Shown here one piece after another: positions 51,706 to 61,669 of a stretch of DNA of 64,000 nucleotides (positions are counted from its first letter, which is position 1; each line of letters opens with the position of its first letter). The notes below the pieces were generated by a model. It was not told the origin of the DNA. It searched no databases and saw only the letters and a program-made list of their open reading frames with translations. A program made the translations under genes and the position numbers. The DNA lies in the NCBI RefSeq assembly GCF_000317475.1, contig NC_019729.1:6276501-6340500 (forward strand), written 5' to 3'. Source of the stretch: Oscillatoria nigro-viridis PCC 7112. GTDB taxonomy: Bacteria; Cyanobacteriota; Cyanobacteriia; Cyanobacteriales; Microcoleaceae.

Positions 51706-53382
51706 TCAATCGACGATTCGATCGAGCTTTTCCTTAACCAACAAGTCTAACAACGAGCGCAACACAAACAAGCCACTGAATCCCGCAACCGCAAAAGCTG
51801 CGATCGCCCCCGTTTGATATCCGCCCACCAGCAGCACAGCACCCGACAGAAACACAAAACCAGTCAGACAAGCAAAAATTAGAGTTTTCAGGGCTAAATG
51901 AATGCGTTTCAAGGCTCTTTCGCTCTCGATATTTCGCACTCTTATTTGCAACTCGCCATCTTCTATCCGCTTCTCTAAACGTTTGAAAAAAACTTCCGCT
52001 TTACTTGGCTGCTGCAACTTATATGTGATAAAACTTCGCGCTTGCCTTGCCAATTCTCCGATCGCATTTCCCCGCCCCTTGCTCACCGCAATACTCTTGA
52101 CAAAAGGCTGAGCGGATGCTAGGAAATTATAGTCCGGGTCGAGAGTTCTCGCAATGCCGTCGAGAGTCGTCACCGACTTGATAATAAACATCATTTCTGC
52201 AGGCAAGCGAAACGGTTGCTGCTCGAACATGATGTAAAGTTCGTTCTTAATTTCATTAAAAGCTTGAAAGTCGATCGGCTTATCAATAAACTTATCCAAC
52301 AGAAAAGCAATCAGCCTGCGTACCGGCATCATATCCGGCATCGGCTCAACCAAGCCGATCTTAATTAAAGTATTGATTACCTCGTCAGTATCCTTTCTCA
52401 TCACAGCAAAAAAAGTCTTAACCATTTGGTCTTTAGCCAGAGACTTCACCTCAGCCATCATCCCAAAATCATAAAAAATCAAGCTACCATCTTCTGTCAC
52501 CGCCAAATTTCCCGGATGCGGGTCAGCTTGAAAAAAACCGTCAATTAACAACTGTTTCAAATAACAGCAAATTCCGAGTTGATTCAGTTTCACAATATCG
52601 ACTCCAATCGCCTCTAAACTAATGCGGTCGTCCACCTTAATACCTGGTGCGTATTCTATAGTCAGCACTTTTTTAGTCGTGTATTGCCAGTAGACTTTCG
52701 GGACAATAACTTGAGGATATTCTCGAAAATTATGGCTAAAGCGATCGGAATTTTTACCTTCTTGCACGTAGTCAATTTCTTGATATAAAATCTTAAAAAA
52801 CTCGTGATAAATAGATTCTAGGTCATATTTGCGCGTCCCAGGCAAATAGCGATCGCAAAAACGCATCACTTGGCGCACCGCCTTCACATCCAAATCAAAT
52901 AAACTTTCCAAACCCGGACGCTGCACCTTTACAATCACATCTTCCCCGGTGTGCAGCCTTGCTTTGTGCACCTGTCCCAGACTCGCAGCAGCAATCGGCG
53001 ACGGGTCAAAATCGCGGTACAAAGCATAAATATCCTTGCCTAACTCTGATTCTACAAGAGCGATCGCCTCTTCGGAACTAAACTCAGGAACCCGATCCTG
53101 CAACTGTTCGAGTTCCTTCACATACTCAAGCGGCAGCAAATCCGCGCGAGTCGAGAGAGACTGCCCGATTTTAATAAAAGTCGGGCCTAAATTCAGCAAA
53201 GTATTGACCAACCAATGAGCGCGAATTCTTCTAGTATGAGGCGAATTATTTTGCAGCAGTGCGTCCCACCACAAAAAAAACATAAACTTTCCTGCCGCTG
53301 CAAAAATATCTATTTGCCGTGCCAGTGGCGAATATTTAGAACGTTGCCAACGCAGGGTTTTAGGTGCAGCTTTTGTGAGCAT
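51706..53382 (-). CDS. UbiB/ABC1/ADCK-family atypical kinase
   Basis: A 558-residue protein from the ATG at 53382 (a TTG at 53430 would add 16 residues). Family motifs are the KxGQ-containing FIKIGQSLSTRADLLP, the Ala-rich AAASLGQVHKA replacing a P-loop, KVQRPG, QADPHPGN and YDFGMM. Two hydrophobic segments near the C-terminus (about 500-555) anchor it in a membrane. Members support quinone or prenyl-lipid metabolism; in cyanobacteria and plastids plastoquinone/tocopherol is the likely link. Several paralogs per genome are usual, so the exact role is open. Confidence 0.9.
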   Translation of the reverse strand: MLTKAAPKTLRWQRSKYSPLARQIDIFAAAGKFMFFLWWDALLQNNSPHTRRIRAHWLVNTLLNLGPTFIKIGQSLSTRADLLPLEYVKELEQLQDRVPEFSSEEAIALVESELGKDIYALYRDFDPSPIAAASLGQVHKARLHTGEDVIVKVQRPGLESLFDLDVKAVRQVMRFCDRYLPGTRKYDLESIYHEFFKILYQEIDYVQEGKNSDRFSHNFREYPQVIVPKVYWQYTTKKVLTIEYAPGIKVDDRISLEAIGVDIVKLNQLGICCYLKQLLIDGFFQADPHPGNLAVTEDGSLIFYDFGMMAEVKSLAKDQMVKTFFAVMRKDTDEVINTLIKIGLVEPMPDMMPVRRLIAFLLDKFIDKPIDFQAFNEIKNELYIMFEQQPFRLPAEMMFIIKSVTTLDGIARTLDPDYNFLASAQPFVKSIAVSKGRGNAIGELARQARSFITYKLQQPSKAEVFFKRLEKRIEDGELQIRVRNIESERALKRIHLALKTLIFACLTGFVFLSGAVLLVGGYQTGAIAAFAVAGFSGLFVLRSLLDLLVKEKLDRIVD

Positions 53383-53824
53383 AATATTGGCGATCGAATT
53401 CCATGCACCGTGACAATTTTTAGGGAACAATCCAGGAAGCTGAAACCCGCTTGTACGAAAAGACGGTTTACAGGCTTTTGAAACAGTTAAAACACTCAGT
53501 TTCTTTGGTCTATACTGCGTAATATCATCTCCGACTCTACAATTATAATTAAGTTCCTAGTAAGTAATGCAAGTCCTGATTAATTCATAAATAGAGGACT
53601 GTCGCACTCACTAAAAACACGCGCTAATTACGGGCCAATAACCAGACATAATATAAGTCCTGGGCAACATCATCAATCGAGAACCGGCAATTTAGAAGGG
53701 AACCATATCAACAATTCAAAACAAATGACTTGGTAGCGTTTAGGACATTTCCAAATCTCTCTCTTCTGGCAAGTCTTCTAGTTTCGCCTGCTCGCTGCCA
53801 ATTCCCAGCAACTTCTCCACCGAA
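53383..53824. other. Intergenic region between the UbiB-like and GAF-kinase genes
   Basis: 442 bp, A/T-rich, with no recognised ORF or strong hairpin. It should contain the UbiB-like gene's promoter and the kinase gene's 3' end signal; neither is clear. Confidence 0.4.
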
Positions 53825-56050
53825 CTATTCTTCTACATTACAGAGTTCCGCTGCAAATTGCGGCAGAGTCAGAGTAAAAGATGTGCGCCACAAATTCTCC
53901 GCTTCTGAACTTTCTGCCGGACAGCTAGATACCTCAATAGTACCATTCAAGTGCTGCACTAAACTCTTTACCAGAGCCAGACCCAAACCCGTACCGGCGA
54001 TAGCTTGGTCAGTAATGCCAGTGCCACGGCGGAACTTGTCAAAGATGTGGGGCAAATCAGCCGCAGAAATGCCGCGCCCGAAATTAGAAATGCTCAGGAC
54101 AATATAGCCGGCTGCCTCAGACGCCTCCAAAACTACCGCCGTTCCAGAAGCAGAGTATTTTCCAGCATTCGTCAGCAGTTCCAGCAGCACCCGATTGAGA
54201 ATGTCCGGGTCAGTTTCCCAGCAAGGGGTCAACTTGGGCAAATCTAGCTTCAGAGTCAATTGCTTATCCGCCCACTCTTTTTCAAAATCCCCAGCTAAAT
54301 CTTGAAATAAACGGTTGAGATCGATTTTGATTAGAGAAATCGGGAATTGCTGAGGCTCAAACTGCTTGAGGGCCAGCAAATCGTTAACCAGAGAAGTTTC
54401 CTTAGAACACTGCTGTTCTAGAATGTCGAGATACTTAGTCCGATTCGCTGACGGCTGTTCAGCTTGTTTGAGCATCAGAATCGCCAGCTTCATGATTGTT
54501 AAAGGGGTACGCAACTCGTGACTCAGAGTGCTGAGAAACTCGTCTTTAATCAGCTTCAATTTCCGCATTTGCTCTAGCTGAGTGGCAGATTGTTCGTACA
54601 GTTTCCCCTGCACGTCGAGGCTTTGCTGCAACTGAGCGGTTCTGTCGAAGACGGCGGTTTGCAATTCCTTAAACGTTTGAGTTTGGATAATCATCTTGCT
54701 CGCTTGAGCGCTGACTGATTCGAGAACTTCTAATTCTTCCGGGTTCCAAGTGCGCGGCTCGGAGTGCTGCAAAACCAAGAAACCCAAAACTGTTTCGTGG
54801 CTGCTACCGCCCGTGAGGGGAACCAGCAGCAAGCCGCGAATGCCTTGGAGTTTCAAAATTTCTGTGGCTGCTTCTTGTTCTTTGCCGATTAATGCGCCTG
54901 CGTCAGCGAGGGCGAGGGGTTTGGGTGCGCTGTGGAATGCTTGCTGGCACAAATTAGATTCTGACAGCCAAAAAGCGGGAGAGTGATTTGGTTTTGAGTT
55001 GGGAATTTTGGATTGGGAATTAGTAGTTTTATCCTTGTTTTTTGTTTTGGATGTTGAGCTTTTTTTTCCGGCAAGGCTTTGTGCTATTGCCTGTTTGTTG
55101 GGATCTTTTTTTACAACGGATTCGCAAACTAATTCGACTTTCGCTTTGGCAGTCTGATTGGGGGAGCGAGTTGTAAATAGAGGATCTGTATATTTCAAGA
55201 GGAGGATTTGACCTCTATCTACTTCCAGGGTATCGACGGTATTTTCAATAACTTGCTGCAATATTCGATCGACTTCTGAATTTGTGTCGATCGATGCAGC
55301 AACTGAGATGAGTAGATTTTTGTATTTAACTTGTCGCTGTAACTGTTCGTTTAAGCTGGCAATTTCTTGAGTTTTTTGAATGTGAGAAATCGCACTGCCG
55401 ATCGCGTCTGATGCTGCTTCAAGGCGCTGCCGATCGGCTACAGACCACTCGTGAGGTTGCGACTTACCAACAATCATCATGCCATTTACAGCCCCTCCAA
55501 ATCGCGCAGGCCCTGCCAAAATTGCCCGAAAAGGCAGCGCAGTCACAGGGGAATTGGGCGATGAAGCTGCCGGAATATCAAGATAGTCGGATATCCCCAC
55601 TATCTCGCCGTCTGCTAGGACGTTTGCCCAAACGGGATGTTCGAGTGATATGCTAGGCGGTTTTAATCTTGTGGTTTGGGGGGGTTCCGGTGTTTCAGTG
55701 GAATCGGCAACACCGGCAACATAGGGGAAATCGCTGCTATTTTGCCAGTAAGCATTCGGATGTACTACTTTTCGGTCAACCACAGCAGTAACTAAACAGA
55801 AATCTGCCCCCCATGCAACCCCCAAAGTATTGGCTATTTGCAGCAGCAGGAGTTCTCGATCGAAGCTGGTGGCGAGAATTTGGCAAATTTGTCGCCCGAG
55901 AAGGGCAGGATCGACCTGGAACTGCATAAGACGATCCAGAAATTTTTGGACTGATACTGGTTCTGCGATTTGCGGTAAGTGCAAAGTGCAAGACTCTGAC
56001 GGCGATCGGTCGATCGAAGTAAAGTCTTGATTTCCCTGGCGATGGATCAT
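53825..56050 (-). CDS. GAF-domain sensor histidine kinase (soluble)
   Basis: A 741-residue protein from the ATG at 56050 (a TTG at 56059 is less likely). There is no membrane segment. Two GAF-like domains (about 70-225 and 255-470) lead to a coiled linker and the HisKA domain with DEFLSTLSHELRTPLTIMK (His about 510). The ATPase motifs are LLELLTNAGKYS, ISNFGRGI, IFDKFRRGTG and GTGLGLALVKS. A Lys/Ser/Asn-rich insertion (about 330-355, including NSQSKIPNSKPN) in the second GAF domain is coded by heptamer-like repeats. GAF1 has no obvious bilin Cys. Orphan kinase; signal unknown. Confidence 0.9.
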   Translation of the reverse strand: MIHRQGNQDFTSIDRSPSESCTLHLPQIAEPVSVQKFLDRLMQFQVDPALLGRQICQILATSFDRELLLLQIANTLGVAWGADFCLVTAVVDRKVVHPNAYWQNSSDFPYVAGVADSTETPEPPQTTRLKPPSISLEHPVWANVLADGEIVGISDYLDIPAASSPNSPVTALPFRAILAGPARFGGAVNGMMIVGKSQPHEWSVADRQRLEAASDAIGSAISHIQKTQEIASLNEQLQRQVKYKNLLISVAASIDTNSEVDRILQQVIENTVDTLEVDRGQILLLKYTDPLFTTRSPNQTAKAKVELVCESVVKKDPNKQAIAQSLAGKKSSTSKTKNKDKTTNSQSKIPNSKPNHSPAFWLSESNLCQQAFHSAPKPLALADAGALIGKEQEAATEILKLQGIRGLLLVPLTGGSSHETVLGFLVLQHSEPRTWNPEELEVLESVSAQASKMIIQTQTFKELQTAVFDRTAQLQQSLDVQGKLYEQSATQLEQMRKLKLIKDEFLSTLSHELRTPLTIMKLAILMLKQAEQPSANRTKYLDILEQQCSKETSLVNDLLALKQFEPQQFPISLIKIDLNRLFQDLAGDFEKEWADKQLTLKLDLPKLTPCWETDPDILNRVLLELLTNAGKYSASGTAVVLEASEAAGYIVLSISNFGRGISAADLPHIFDKFRRGTGITDQAIAGTGLGLALVKSLVQHLNGTIEVSSCPAESSEAENLWRTSFTLTLPQFAAELCNVEE

Positions 56051-56579
56051 GGCAACCAAGCCTTTATTCTAAGATGTTTGAGCCGGCTCCCGCTGCAAAT
56101 ATAGAACCTCTCCCTAACTGTCGGCTTGACCGTTATGAGCCTGCTTTCTGTGTTTGTGCAGCCGATCGGCGGGTCGCTCGATCTGTAAAAATATACCCAG
56201 ATCTGACCGAGTTCTATTTTCCTGTTTTCTACCCTTCTATCTCTACGGGATGAACTTTACCATCCTTTACCGGATGATTATCAATCCCATTCCCGCTAAT
56301 GTTGACGGTTATTAGTAGTATGAAGCTTTTCTAGAGACCGCTTAGTGACACCCCTCTTGTCACTGTGTGATGTTTTCTATTTAAGCTTGTGATCCTAACA
56401 AATTTTTATTGTGATACAAATCCGCCGTTCGAGTGACGCCGATCGCAAAAATTCAAAATCCCAAAATTATCACTCATAACATAGCTGAGAGTTTCCGAGT
56501 TTTTACTCAAAAACTCATTTTTCACAACTCCTACAGCAGCCGAGCCAACTCTCTTGTTAAATTTATCCAACTTACCTGC
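56051..56579. other. Intergenic region with one perfect inverted repeat
   Basis: AGTGACA/TGTCACT (56344-56364, 7-base loop) is the only clear structure. A small plus-strand frame at 56433-56726 is mostly antisense to the next gene and is not supported. Confidence 0.4.
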
Positions 56580-57455
56580 TTACTTATTTTGTGCTTCCTG
56601 TTGGGCTTTATCGCTATTTTCGCGGTAAAGTGCCATCCGGTTCTGAGCCGTTGTGTAGCGGGGATGCTTGGAAGGCACGGCGGCCATCAAATCGGAAGCT
56701 TGCTGCCACTTAGTAGCTACGATTAACCAATCCTCGCGAGATTGAGCGGTTTTGCCCTCGGTGGCTGCTTGTTCGGCTACTCGCACTGCTTGGGCAAAAG
56801 AGTCAACAGCAGAATTAACAGTCTCCTTAGAAATTTTCAAAGCAGGTTTTGCCACCGAGGAAGGGGCAGTGGCAACTGCTTGGGTGCTGGCTTGTGTGCT
56901 TTTTGGCACTTGGGAATTAAGTCCTTTGTGGATGGCGGCCGCGGCCCCAAGCAACAGCACGGTCAAACTGATGCCGCCGACGATACCGCGCTGAAATTGC
57001 CGCGGTTGCTGCATCGATCGAGGTACAGCCATTCTCGGCAAAGCCCGCTTGCCTGCGAGTTCTTGGCGTTCGTGATGGGCGATGGCCAAACGCTTGAACA
57101 AATTGGGCTTTCGGAGTTTAATTTCTTGAGACCACAACAGTTGATTATCCGGATCGCGGCTAATTTCTTCGAGCCACAGCAGTTGGTGTTCTCGCACAAG
57201 CCGGCTGTTGATGTTGACTCGGCGAATATTGCGGGGCGAAATCCCCTCCAAAATTTCTCGGACTCGAGTGACCAAACTAGACTCTTCGAGCAGTTGGGGC
57301 GTTGCAGCTTCGCACAGCAGTTGCAGCACCCCGTCTGCAAACACGGCTCGGGCCCTGACCCCTACCTGTGCCAATTCGTCATTAAGGATTTGAATAATCG
57401 ATGCAACCGAGCCCTCGCGAGCTTGTCGAGCAATGTCATCTATTGGATTTGCCAT
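56580..57455 (-). CDS. Conserved cyanobacterial single-pass membrane protein, function unknown
   Basis: A 291-residue protein. The N-terminal soluble domain of about 100 residues (ARQAREGSVASIIQILNDEL, then VGVRARAVFADGVLQLLCEA) is followed by a basic linker, one membrane segment (about 156-174, GIVGGISLTVLLLGAAAAIH), an Ala/Ser/Thr-rich stalk and a helical C-terminal domain (VRVAEQAATEGKTAQSREDW, TKWQQASDLMAAVPSKHPRY). I believe similar proteins occur across cyanobacteria, but no function is known to me. Divergent from leuD. Confidence 0.7.
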   Translation of the reverse strand: MANPIDDIARQAREGSVASIIQILNDELAQVGVRARAVFADGVLQLLCEAATPQLLEESSLVTRVREILEGISPRNIRRVNINSRLVREHQLLWLEEISRDPDNQLLWSQEIKLRKPNLFKRLAIAHHERQELAGKRALPRMAVPRSMQQPRQFQRGIVGGISLTVLLLGAAAAIHKGLNSQVPKSTQASTQAVATAPSSVAKPALKISKETVNSAVDSFAQAVRVAEQAATEGKTAQSREDWLIVATKWQQASDLMAAVPSKHPRYTTAQNRMALYRENSDKAQQEAQNK

Positions 57456-57632
57456 AAAACTATCTTGACGCTTAGCAATTGTTAATTGTTAACCCAAAGT
57501 ATCGGATCTAATTTTTACTCATACAGGTTATCACTGACACTGCCAGGTTAAAATGAACTGATGCAAATTTTGCATACCGATCCACTTAAAATTATCACCA
57601 CAACATCGAGCGAGGCTAACAGGAAATAAACT

Positions 57633-58181
57633 ATGGGTAAAGTAATTAGCGGTCAAATTTTTGTTGTAGACGACAACATCGATACAGATCAAATTATCCC
57701 TGCCGAATACCTGACCCTGGTTCCCTCGAAGCCGGACGAGTACGAGAAACTAGGCAGTTACGCGATGATTGGGTTGCCCGATCGCTACGGTAAGTTTATC
57801 GAATCCGGCGAACAGAAAACCCGGTATCCGATTATAATTGCCGGGGAAAATTTTGGCTGCGGTTCTTCGCGGGAGCACGCTCCGATCGCTCTGGGGGCCG
57901 CCGGCGTCACAGCAGTGGTGGCTTTGTCTTACGCGCGCATTTTCTTTCGCAATTGCTCGGCTACTGGCGAATTGTACCCGATGGAATCAGTCGATCGGCT
58001 GTGCGACTTGTTTGCTACGGGCCAAGAAGTGACGGTCGATTTTACAGCAGAGCAAATTGTCAACCACACTCTCGATCGAACTTTCTCCCTCAAACCTTTA
58101 GGAGAAGTAGGCCCGGTAATAGATGCCGGAGGGTTGTTTGAGTACGCGCGCCAAACGGGAATGATTGCTGCTCGCTCTTAA
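57633..58181 (+). CDS. leuD: 3-isopropylmalate dehydratase small subunit
   Basis: A 182-residue swivel-domain subunit that pairs with LeuC to isomerise 2- to 3-isopropylmalate in leucine synthesis. FVVDDNIDTDQIIPAEYLT and the substrate-binding FGCGSSREHAPIAL are diagnostic. leuC is not adjacent, which is usual in cyanobacteria. The short subunit type (LeuD2-like, about 170-180 residues) is typical for the phylum. Confidence 0.93.
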   Translation: MGKVISGQIFVVDDNIDTDQIIPAEYLTLVPSKPDEYEKLGSYAMIGLPDRYGKFIESGEQKTRYPIIIAGENFGCGSSREHAPIALGAAGVTAVVALSYARIFFRNCSATGELYPMESVDRLCDLFATGQEVTVDFTAEQIVNHTLDRTFSLKPLGEVGPVIDAGGLFEYARQTGMIAARS

Positions 58182-58279
58182 CTGTTAAACCCCCCTGCAA
58201 TGTAGGGTGCACGCCCGGGCGCACCTTACGAATATCTCCCTGCTCAAAGGCATGAAATGTAGGGTGGGTGCCAATTTTC

Positions 58280-58702
58280 TCAAATCGACTCCATAAAATT
58301 CAATAAAATACGCTGGTGAGCCATGCCAAAAGGTCGCACATCTCTTGACTGCTCAGAATAGCATTTGCCGGCCCGAATCTGCTCGGGTGTCAACAACTTC
58401 ATATCCCAACCCTCAAGCAAAACTAAATCCTTGACATCCGCACTAAGTTGTGAGTGAAAAACGTGGCGAACCACATCTTTTTCGACATCGCAACAGAAAA
58501 AAGAAACACTTGCAGGAGCATAGCCAATTTCCTCTGATAATTCCCGCAATACAGCCACTTCCGCAGTTTCTCCCGGTTCCAAGTGTCCGCCAAACAAAGC
58601 CCAATGTCCGGGATACCTGATATGAGGAATATCGTCTCGCAACTGACAGAGAAACTTGCCGTCTTGGTACAAAATCGCGATCGCAACGTGAATTTTAGTC
58701 AT
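58280..58702 (-). CDS. Nudix hydrolase
   Basis: A 140-residue single-domain Nudix protein. The Nudix box GHLEPGETAEVAVLRELSEE, with Gly, the REL and the EEIG end, is intact at residues about 39-60, so it should bind Mg and hydrolyse a nucleoside-diphosphate-linked substrate. Residues outside the box resemble MutT-type or CTP-pyrophosphorylase-like members, but the substrate cannot be assigned. Confidence 0.9.
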   Translation of the reverse strand: MTKIHVAIAILYQDGKFLCQLRDDIPHIRYPGHWALFGGHLEPGETAEVAVLRELSEEIGYAPASVSFFCCDVEKDVVRHVFHSQLSADVKDLVLLEGWDMKLLTPEQIRAGKCYSEQSRDVRPFGMAHQRILLNFMESI

Positions 58703-59049
58703 TTGTTAAAAAGAAGAAATAAAGAAGAAGAAAGAAGGAATAAATTGCTGTAGGGGCGGGTTCACCAACACCTGTAAAACCCACCAAAAATCTAGGTCTC
58801 CCCCCCCAGATTATAATATTATGGTTAATGAACTTTGAGGATAAATAAACAGATCCAAATTGCCCAAGCGCAACTATAAACCTTTAATTTTTATGAAATA
58901 GAATTACTTGGTGAAATAAATTATAGCGGTTCGATCGCGTGGTGAGGTATGGGGGCTCCTTCCTATGCCCATGCCCACTTCAGGGCTATGCCCTATGCCC
59001 GCCAGAGCACCTCATGTTACGCTCGAAAGGCTATAGCATATTGCTAGTT
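58703..59049. other. Intergenic region with simple repeats
   Basis: AGAAGAA/AAGAAGGA repeats lie at 58707-58740, and TATGCCCATGCCCACTTCAG-type repeats near 58964-58999. No gene is seen. Confidence 0.5.
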
Positions 59050-59475
59050 TTATTTATTTGCCGCTGGAGTGCGCTTTAATTGTTCCATTTCCTCCACATA
59101 CACTTCACCTAAATCTTTTCCGGCCAATTCCTTCAGAGTAATACTCTTGTAGCGGACTTGTCCCTTCAGCAACACTTCATCGCCAAGCTGGGGTAAATCT
59201 TGCTTGGTTAAAATCCAAATACTGCCAGTACCATCCTCAAGTTGATAAGCCGCATTCCCTACAAACGGAGCGCGATTTTCTACCTTTCCCCGAAGATAAA
59301 CTTCAGCATCCACTTGCCGCTTTTGTTGAACGTCGCCAATGCTAGCCACATTAAAGCCAAGATTAAGTTGAGACAGAGGTAAATTGCCACAACTGAAAAA
59401 ACCGCTGGCGAGGATTAGCGACAAAGAGCCGGTACAGAATCTTTGAACCCAAACTTGCTTAATTGCAGTAGTCAT
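59050..59475 (-). CDS. Exported OB-fold-like protein
   Basis: A 141-residue protein with an N-terminal hydrophobic signal (about 15-28). The segment LASGFFSCG could be a weak lipobox, so it is either a lipoprotein or signal-anchored. The rest is a beta-barrel-like region (VDAEVYLRGKVENRAPFVGN, YQLEDGTGSIWILT, LGDEVLLKGQVRY) resembling small secreted OB-fold (tRNA-anti/BOF-type) domains. Function unknown. No partner gene. Confidence 0.65.
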   Translation of the reverse strand: MTTAIKQVWVQRFCTGSLSLILASGFFSCGNLPLSQLNLGFNVASIGDVQQKRQVDAEVYLRGKVENRAPFVGNAAYQLEDGTGSIWILTKQDLPQLGDEVLLKGQVRYKSITLKELAGKDLGEVYVEEMEQLKRTPAANK

Positions 59476-59619
59476 TGGTCAACTGATTTGAGATTTGAGA
59501 TACGACTTACTTTAACAGAATCCCCAGAATCGATCGCAAATAAGAAATTTCTCTAGTGTAGTCCTTGGCGGGGATTAAGCTAAAATCTAAAATCGTCAGC
59601 CCCTAACCCAGAGTCTACA

Positions 59620-60498
59620 ATGGATGCCAAAACTGCTCAAATACTAGATGGCAAAGCTTTAGCGACAAAGATTCAAAGCGAGCTGAGCGATCGAGTCCGC
59701 GCCCTACAACCCCAAAAGGGGCGTCCTCCGGGACTTGCGGTGCTGATGGTGGGAGACAACCCAGCTAGCGCAGCCTATGTTCGCAATAAAGAGAGAGCCT
59801 GCGCTAAAGTTGGCATAGCTTCCTTCGGCAAGCATTACCCCGCAAACGCTACTCAAGCCGAACTAGAACTTGCAATTCGTGCACTCAACGAGGACGATCG
59901 AGTAGACGGCATTTTAGTTCAATTACCGCTACCAGAACACTTAGATGCAATTTCCCTGCTGTACCAAATTGCCCCCGACAAAGATGCTGACGGACTTCAC
60001 CCTGTCAATTTAGGCCGTCTCGTGCGCGGGGAAGAAGGTTTGCGGAGTTGTACTCCCGCCGGAGTGATGCGGTTATTGCAGGAATACCAGATTGATTTAA
60101 AAGGAAAAAATGCCGTTGTTTTGGGACGGAGTATTTTGGTAGGTAAACCGATGGCGCTGATGCTGTTAGAAGCCGACTGCACTGTTACTGTAGCTCATTC
60201 TCGATCGCAAAACCTAGAATCGATTACCAATCAAGCCGATATTTTAATAGCCGCAGTCGGCCGCACAGAAATGATTGCAGCTAATATGGTCAAACCCGGA
60301 GCGGTAGTAATTGATGTCGGTATTAACCGCGTCGTCAATCCAGACGGTACGAGCCGTTTGGCCGGAGATGTTGATTTTAATGCGGTTAAAACAGTAGCCG
60401 AATTTATCACGCCGGTGCCGGGAGGAATCGGGCCGATGACTGTTGCTATGCTTTTGGAAAATACCGTTTCGAGTTATATTGAATACGGTTCTAATTGA
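59620..60498 (+). CDS. folD: Bifunctional methylene-THF dehydrogenase/cyclohydrolase
   Basis: A 292-residue FolD (NADP-dependent oxidation of 5,10-methylene-THF and hydrolysis of methenyl-THF). It shows VGDNPASAAYVRNKERAC with the catalytic-site Tyr and Lys, DGILVQLPLPEHLD, PCTPAG-type SCTPAGVMRLL, GRSILVGKPMALMLL and PVPGGIGPMTVAMLLENTV. The gene's last 165 bp are duplicated at 61670-61837 together with the downstream RTX gene. Confidence 0.96.
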   Translation: MDAKTAQILDGKALATKIQSELSDRVRALQPQKGRPPGLAVLMVGDNPASAAYVRNKERACAKVGIASFGKHYPANATQAELELAIRALNEDDRVDGILVQLPLPEHLDAISLLYQIAPDKDADGLHPVNLGRLVRGEEGLRSCTPAGVMRLLQEYQIDLKGKNAVVLGRSILVGKPMALMLLEADCTVTVAHSRSQNLESITNQADILIAAVGRTEMIAANMVKPGAVVIDVGINRVVNPDGTSRLAGDVDFNAVKTVAEFITPVPGGIGPMTVAMLLENTVSSYIEYGSN

Positions 60499-60574
60499 AT
60501 TGGGGCAAACTTGTGAGCCAGTATTAGCTCAATTAGTAGGGTTAGTAATCTACCAACACACAAAGATTTTAGCT

Positions 60575-61372
60575 ATGGCTTTAAAACCCGATCCATCAGG
60601 GATAGTGCGCTTAATTGGCGACAACACCTCGGAATTTATTCAACTTTTTCCTGGAGATCTAACCAACTTCCCTTTAGGAGCTTGGGCCCTGGATGGCGAC
60701 GATACAGTCGATGGCTCAGGGGCTAGCGAGTTAATCCTGGGAAATGAAGGGGAAGATATTCTCAGAGGTTTTGCAGGCAACGATTCTGTATTTGGGGGAA
60801 AAGGAAAAGATGCCCTGTATGGACAGGAGGGAAATAACTCCCTCAGTGGTGGTCTAGATGCTGATTTTCTTCTTGGAGAGGCTGGCGATGATATTTTATT
60901 TGGGGGTAGAGGCAATGATGCTTTAGACGGCGGAGAGGGGAATAACACTCTGGTTGGCGGCTTGGGCAGAGACTTCTTAAGTTGTGGGTTTGGCAATAAT
61001 TTATGCGTTCTAGGAATAGATCCTGCCACTACAGATATCAATTCTAGTGATATAATCGAAAGTTTCGATCCTGATTTAGATCGCATTGGATTAGCGAGTG
61101 ACTTAACGGTCAATGATATAGTGTTGGAGCCTGTACAGAATGTGGCATTAACATATACGTTCGATCTGCCGCAAGCTTTACAACCATTACTCCCTCCAGG
61201 TCCGGCCGGCGCAAGTGGATCTGCTTCAGGAACTCAACCCAGAGGCGGAATTACCGGACTTTATTCAGGAACTCTAATCAGAGTCAGAAATTCTAACGCA
61301 ATTTTAGGTTTTGTAGACAATGTAACGCCTAATGAACTACAAAGCAGGATTGTTTCGGTTCAGGGTTTCTAA
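60575..61372 (+). CDS. RTX (hemolysin-type calcium-binding) repeat protein, copy 1
   Basis: A 265-residue protein from the ATG at 60575; the open frame continues upstream into folD but is not coding there. Five to six GGxGxD-type nonapeptides (GNEGEDILR, GFAGNDSVF, GGKGKDALY, GQEGNNSLS, GEAGDDILF, GGRGNDALD) span residues about 50-130 and should bind Ca in a beta-roll. The C-terminal half is non-repetitive and ends LQSRIVSVQGF. There is no signal peptide, as expected for type I secretion. A Gly/Ser-rich stretch (about 210-230) is absent from copy 2. Confidence 0.8.
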   Translation: MALKPDPSGIVRLIGDNTSEFIQLFPGDLTNFPLGAWALDGDDTVDGSGASELILGNEGEDILRGFAGNDSVFGGKGKDALYGQEGNNSLSGGLDADFLLGEAGDDILFGGRGNDALDGGEGNNTLVGGLGRDFLSCGFGNNLCVLGIDPATTDINSSDIIESFDPDLDRIGLASDLTVNDIVLEPVQNVALTYTFDLPQALQPLLPPGPAGASGSASGTQPRGGITGLYSGTLIRVRNSNAILGFVDNVTPNELQSRIVSVQGF

Positions 61373-61438
61373 GTTCAGGATAATCAGTGGTGAGCTGACA
61401 AACTTATCATTTTGTTAGCTACAAATTAACTCCTGATA

Positions 61439-61539
61439 TTTACAGGACTTACGCATAAATGCTAGTAGTAAGGTGCGTATTTAGCACCTTACTACTATGG
61501 GTAGTGTAAAAATTGACTGTGCAGCGTAAGTCCTGTAAA
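61439..61539. mobile_element. MITE-like palindromic element, copy 1
   Basis: The outer arms are TTTACAGGACTTACGC and GCGTAAGTCCTGTAAA. The inner arms are TAGTAGTAAGGTGC (61463-61476) and GCACCTTACTACTA (61484-61497). It is duplicated as part of the tandem unit. Confidence 0.75.
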
Positions 61540-61669
61540 ATTCTTTACTCTTTGAGTCCGGAGCGGCGGACGAAAGTTGGTGTAGTAGCGATTTCAAGCT
61601 CCGCTCGAAATCACTACTCACGAAGATTTAGTGTGAGGAATTCAAGATAGCAACAACGCTAATTCGGCG

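Larger units (their letters stand above)
60334..61669 (+). repeat. Tandem duplication, unit 1
   Basis: The unit runs from the 3' part of folD through the RTX gene and a palindromic element to the last bases of a methyltransferase gene. It is repeated directly at about 61670-62968 (spacing about 1.34 kb). Confidence 0.8.

Noticed and set aside
60640..61113. Antisense open frames across the RTX genes (also at 61975-62448)
   Set aside because: The Pro/Ser/Leu-rich composition is the complement of Gly/Asp-rich RTX repeats; both copies carry it only because the genes were duplicated.
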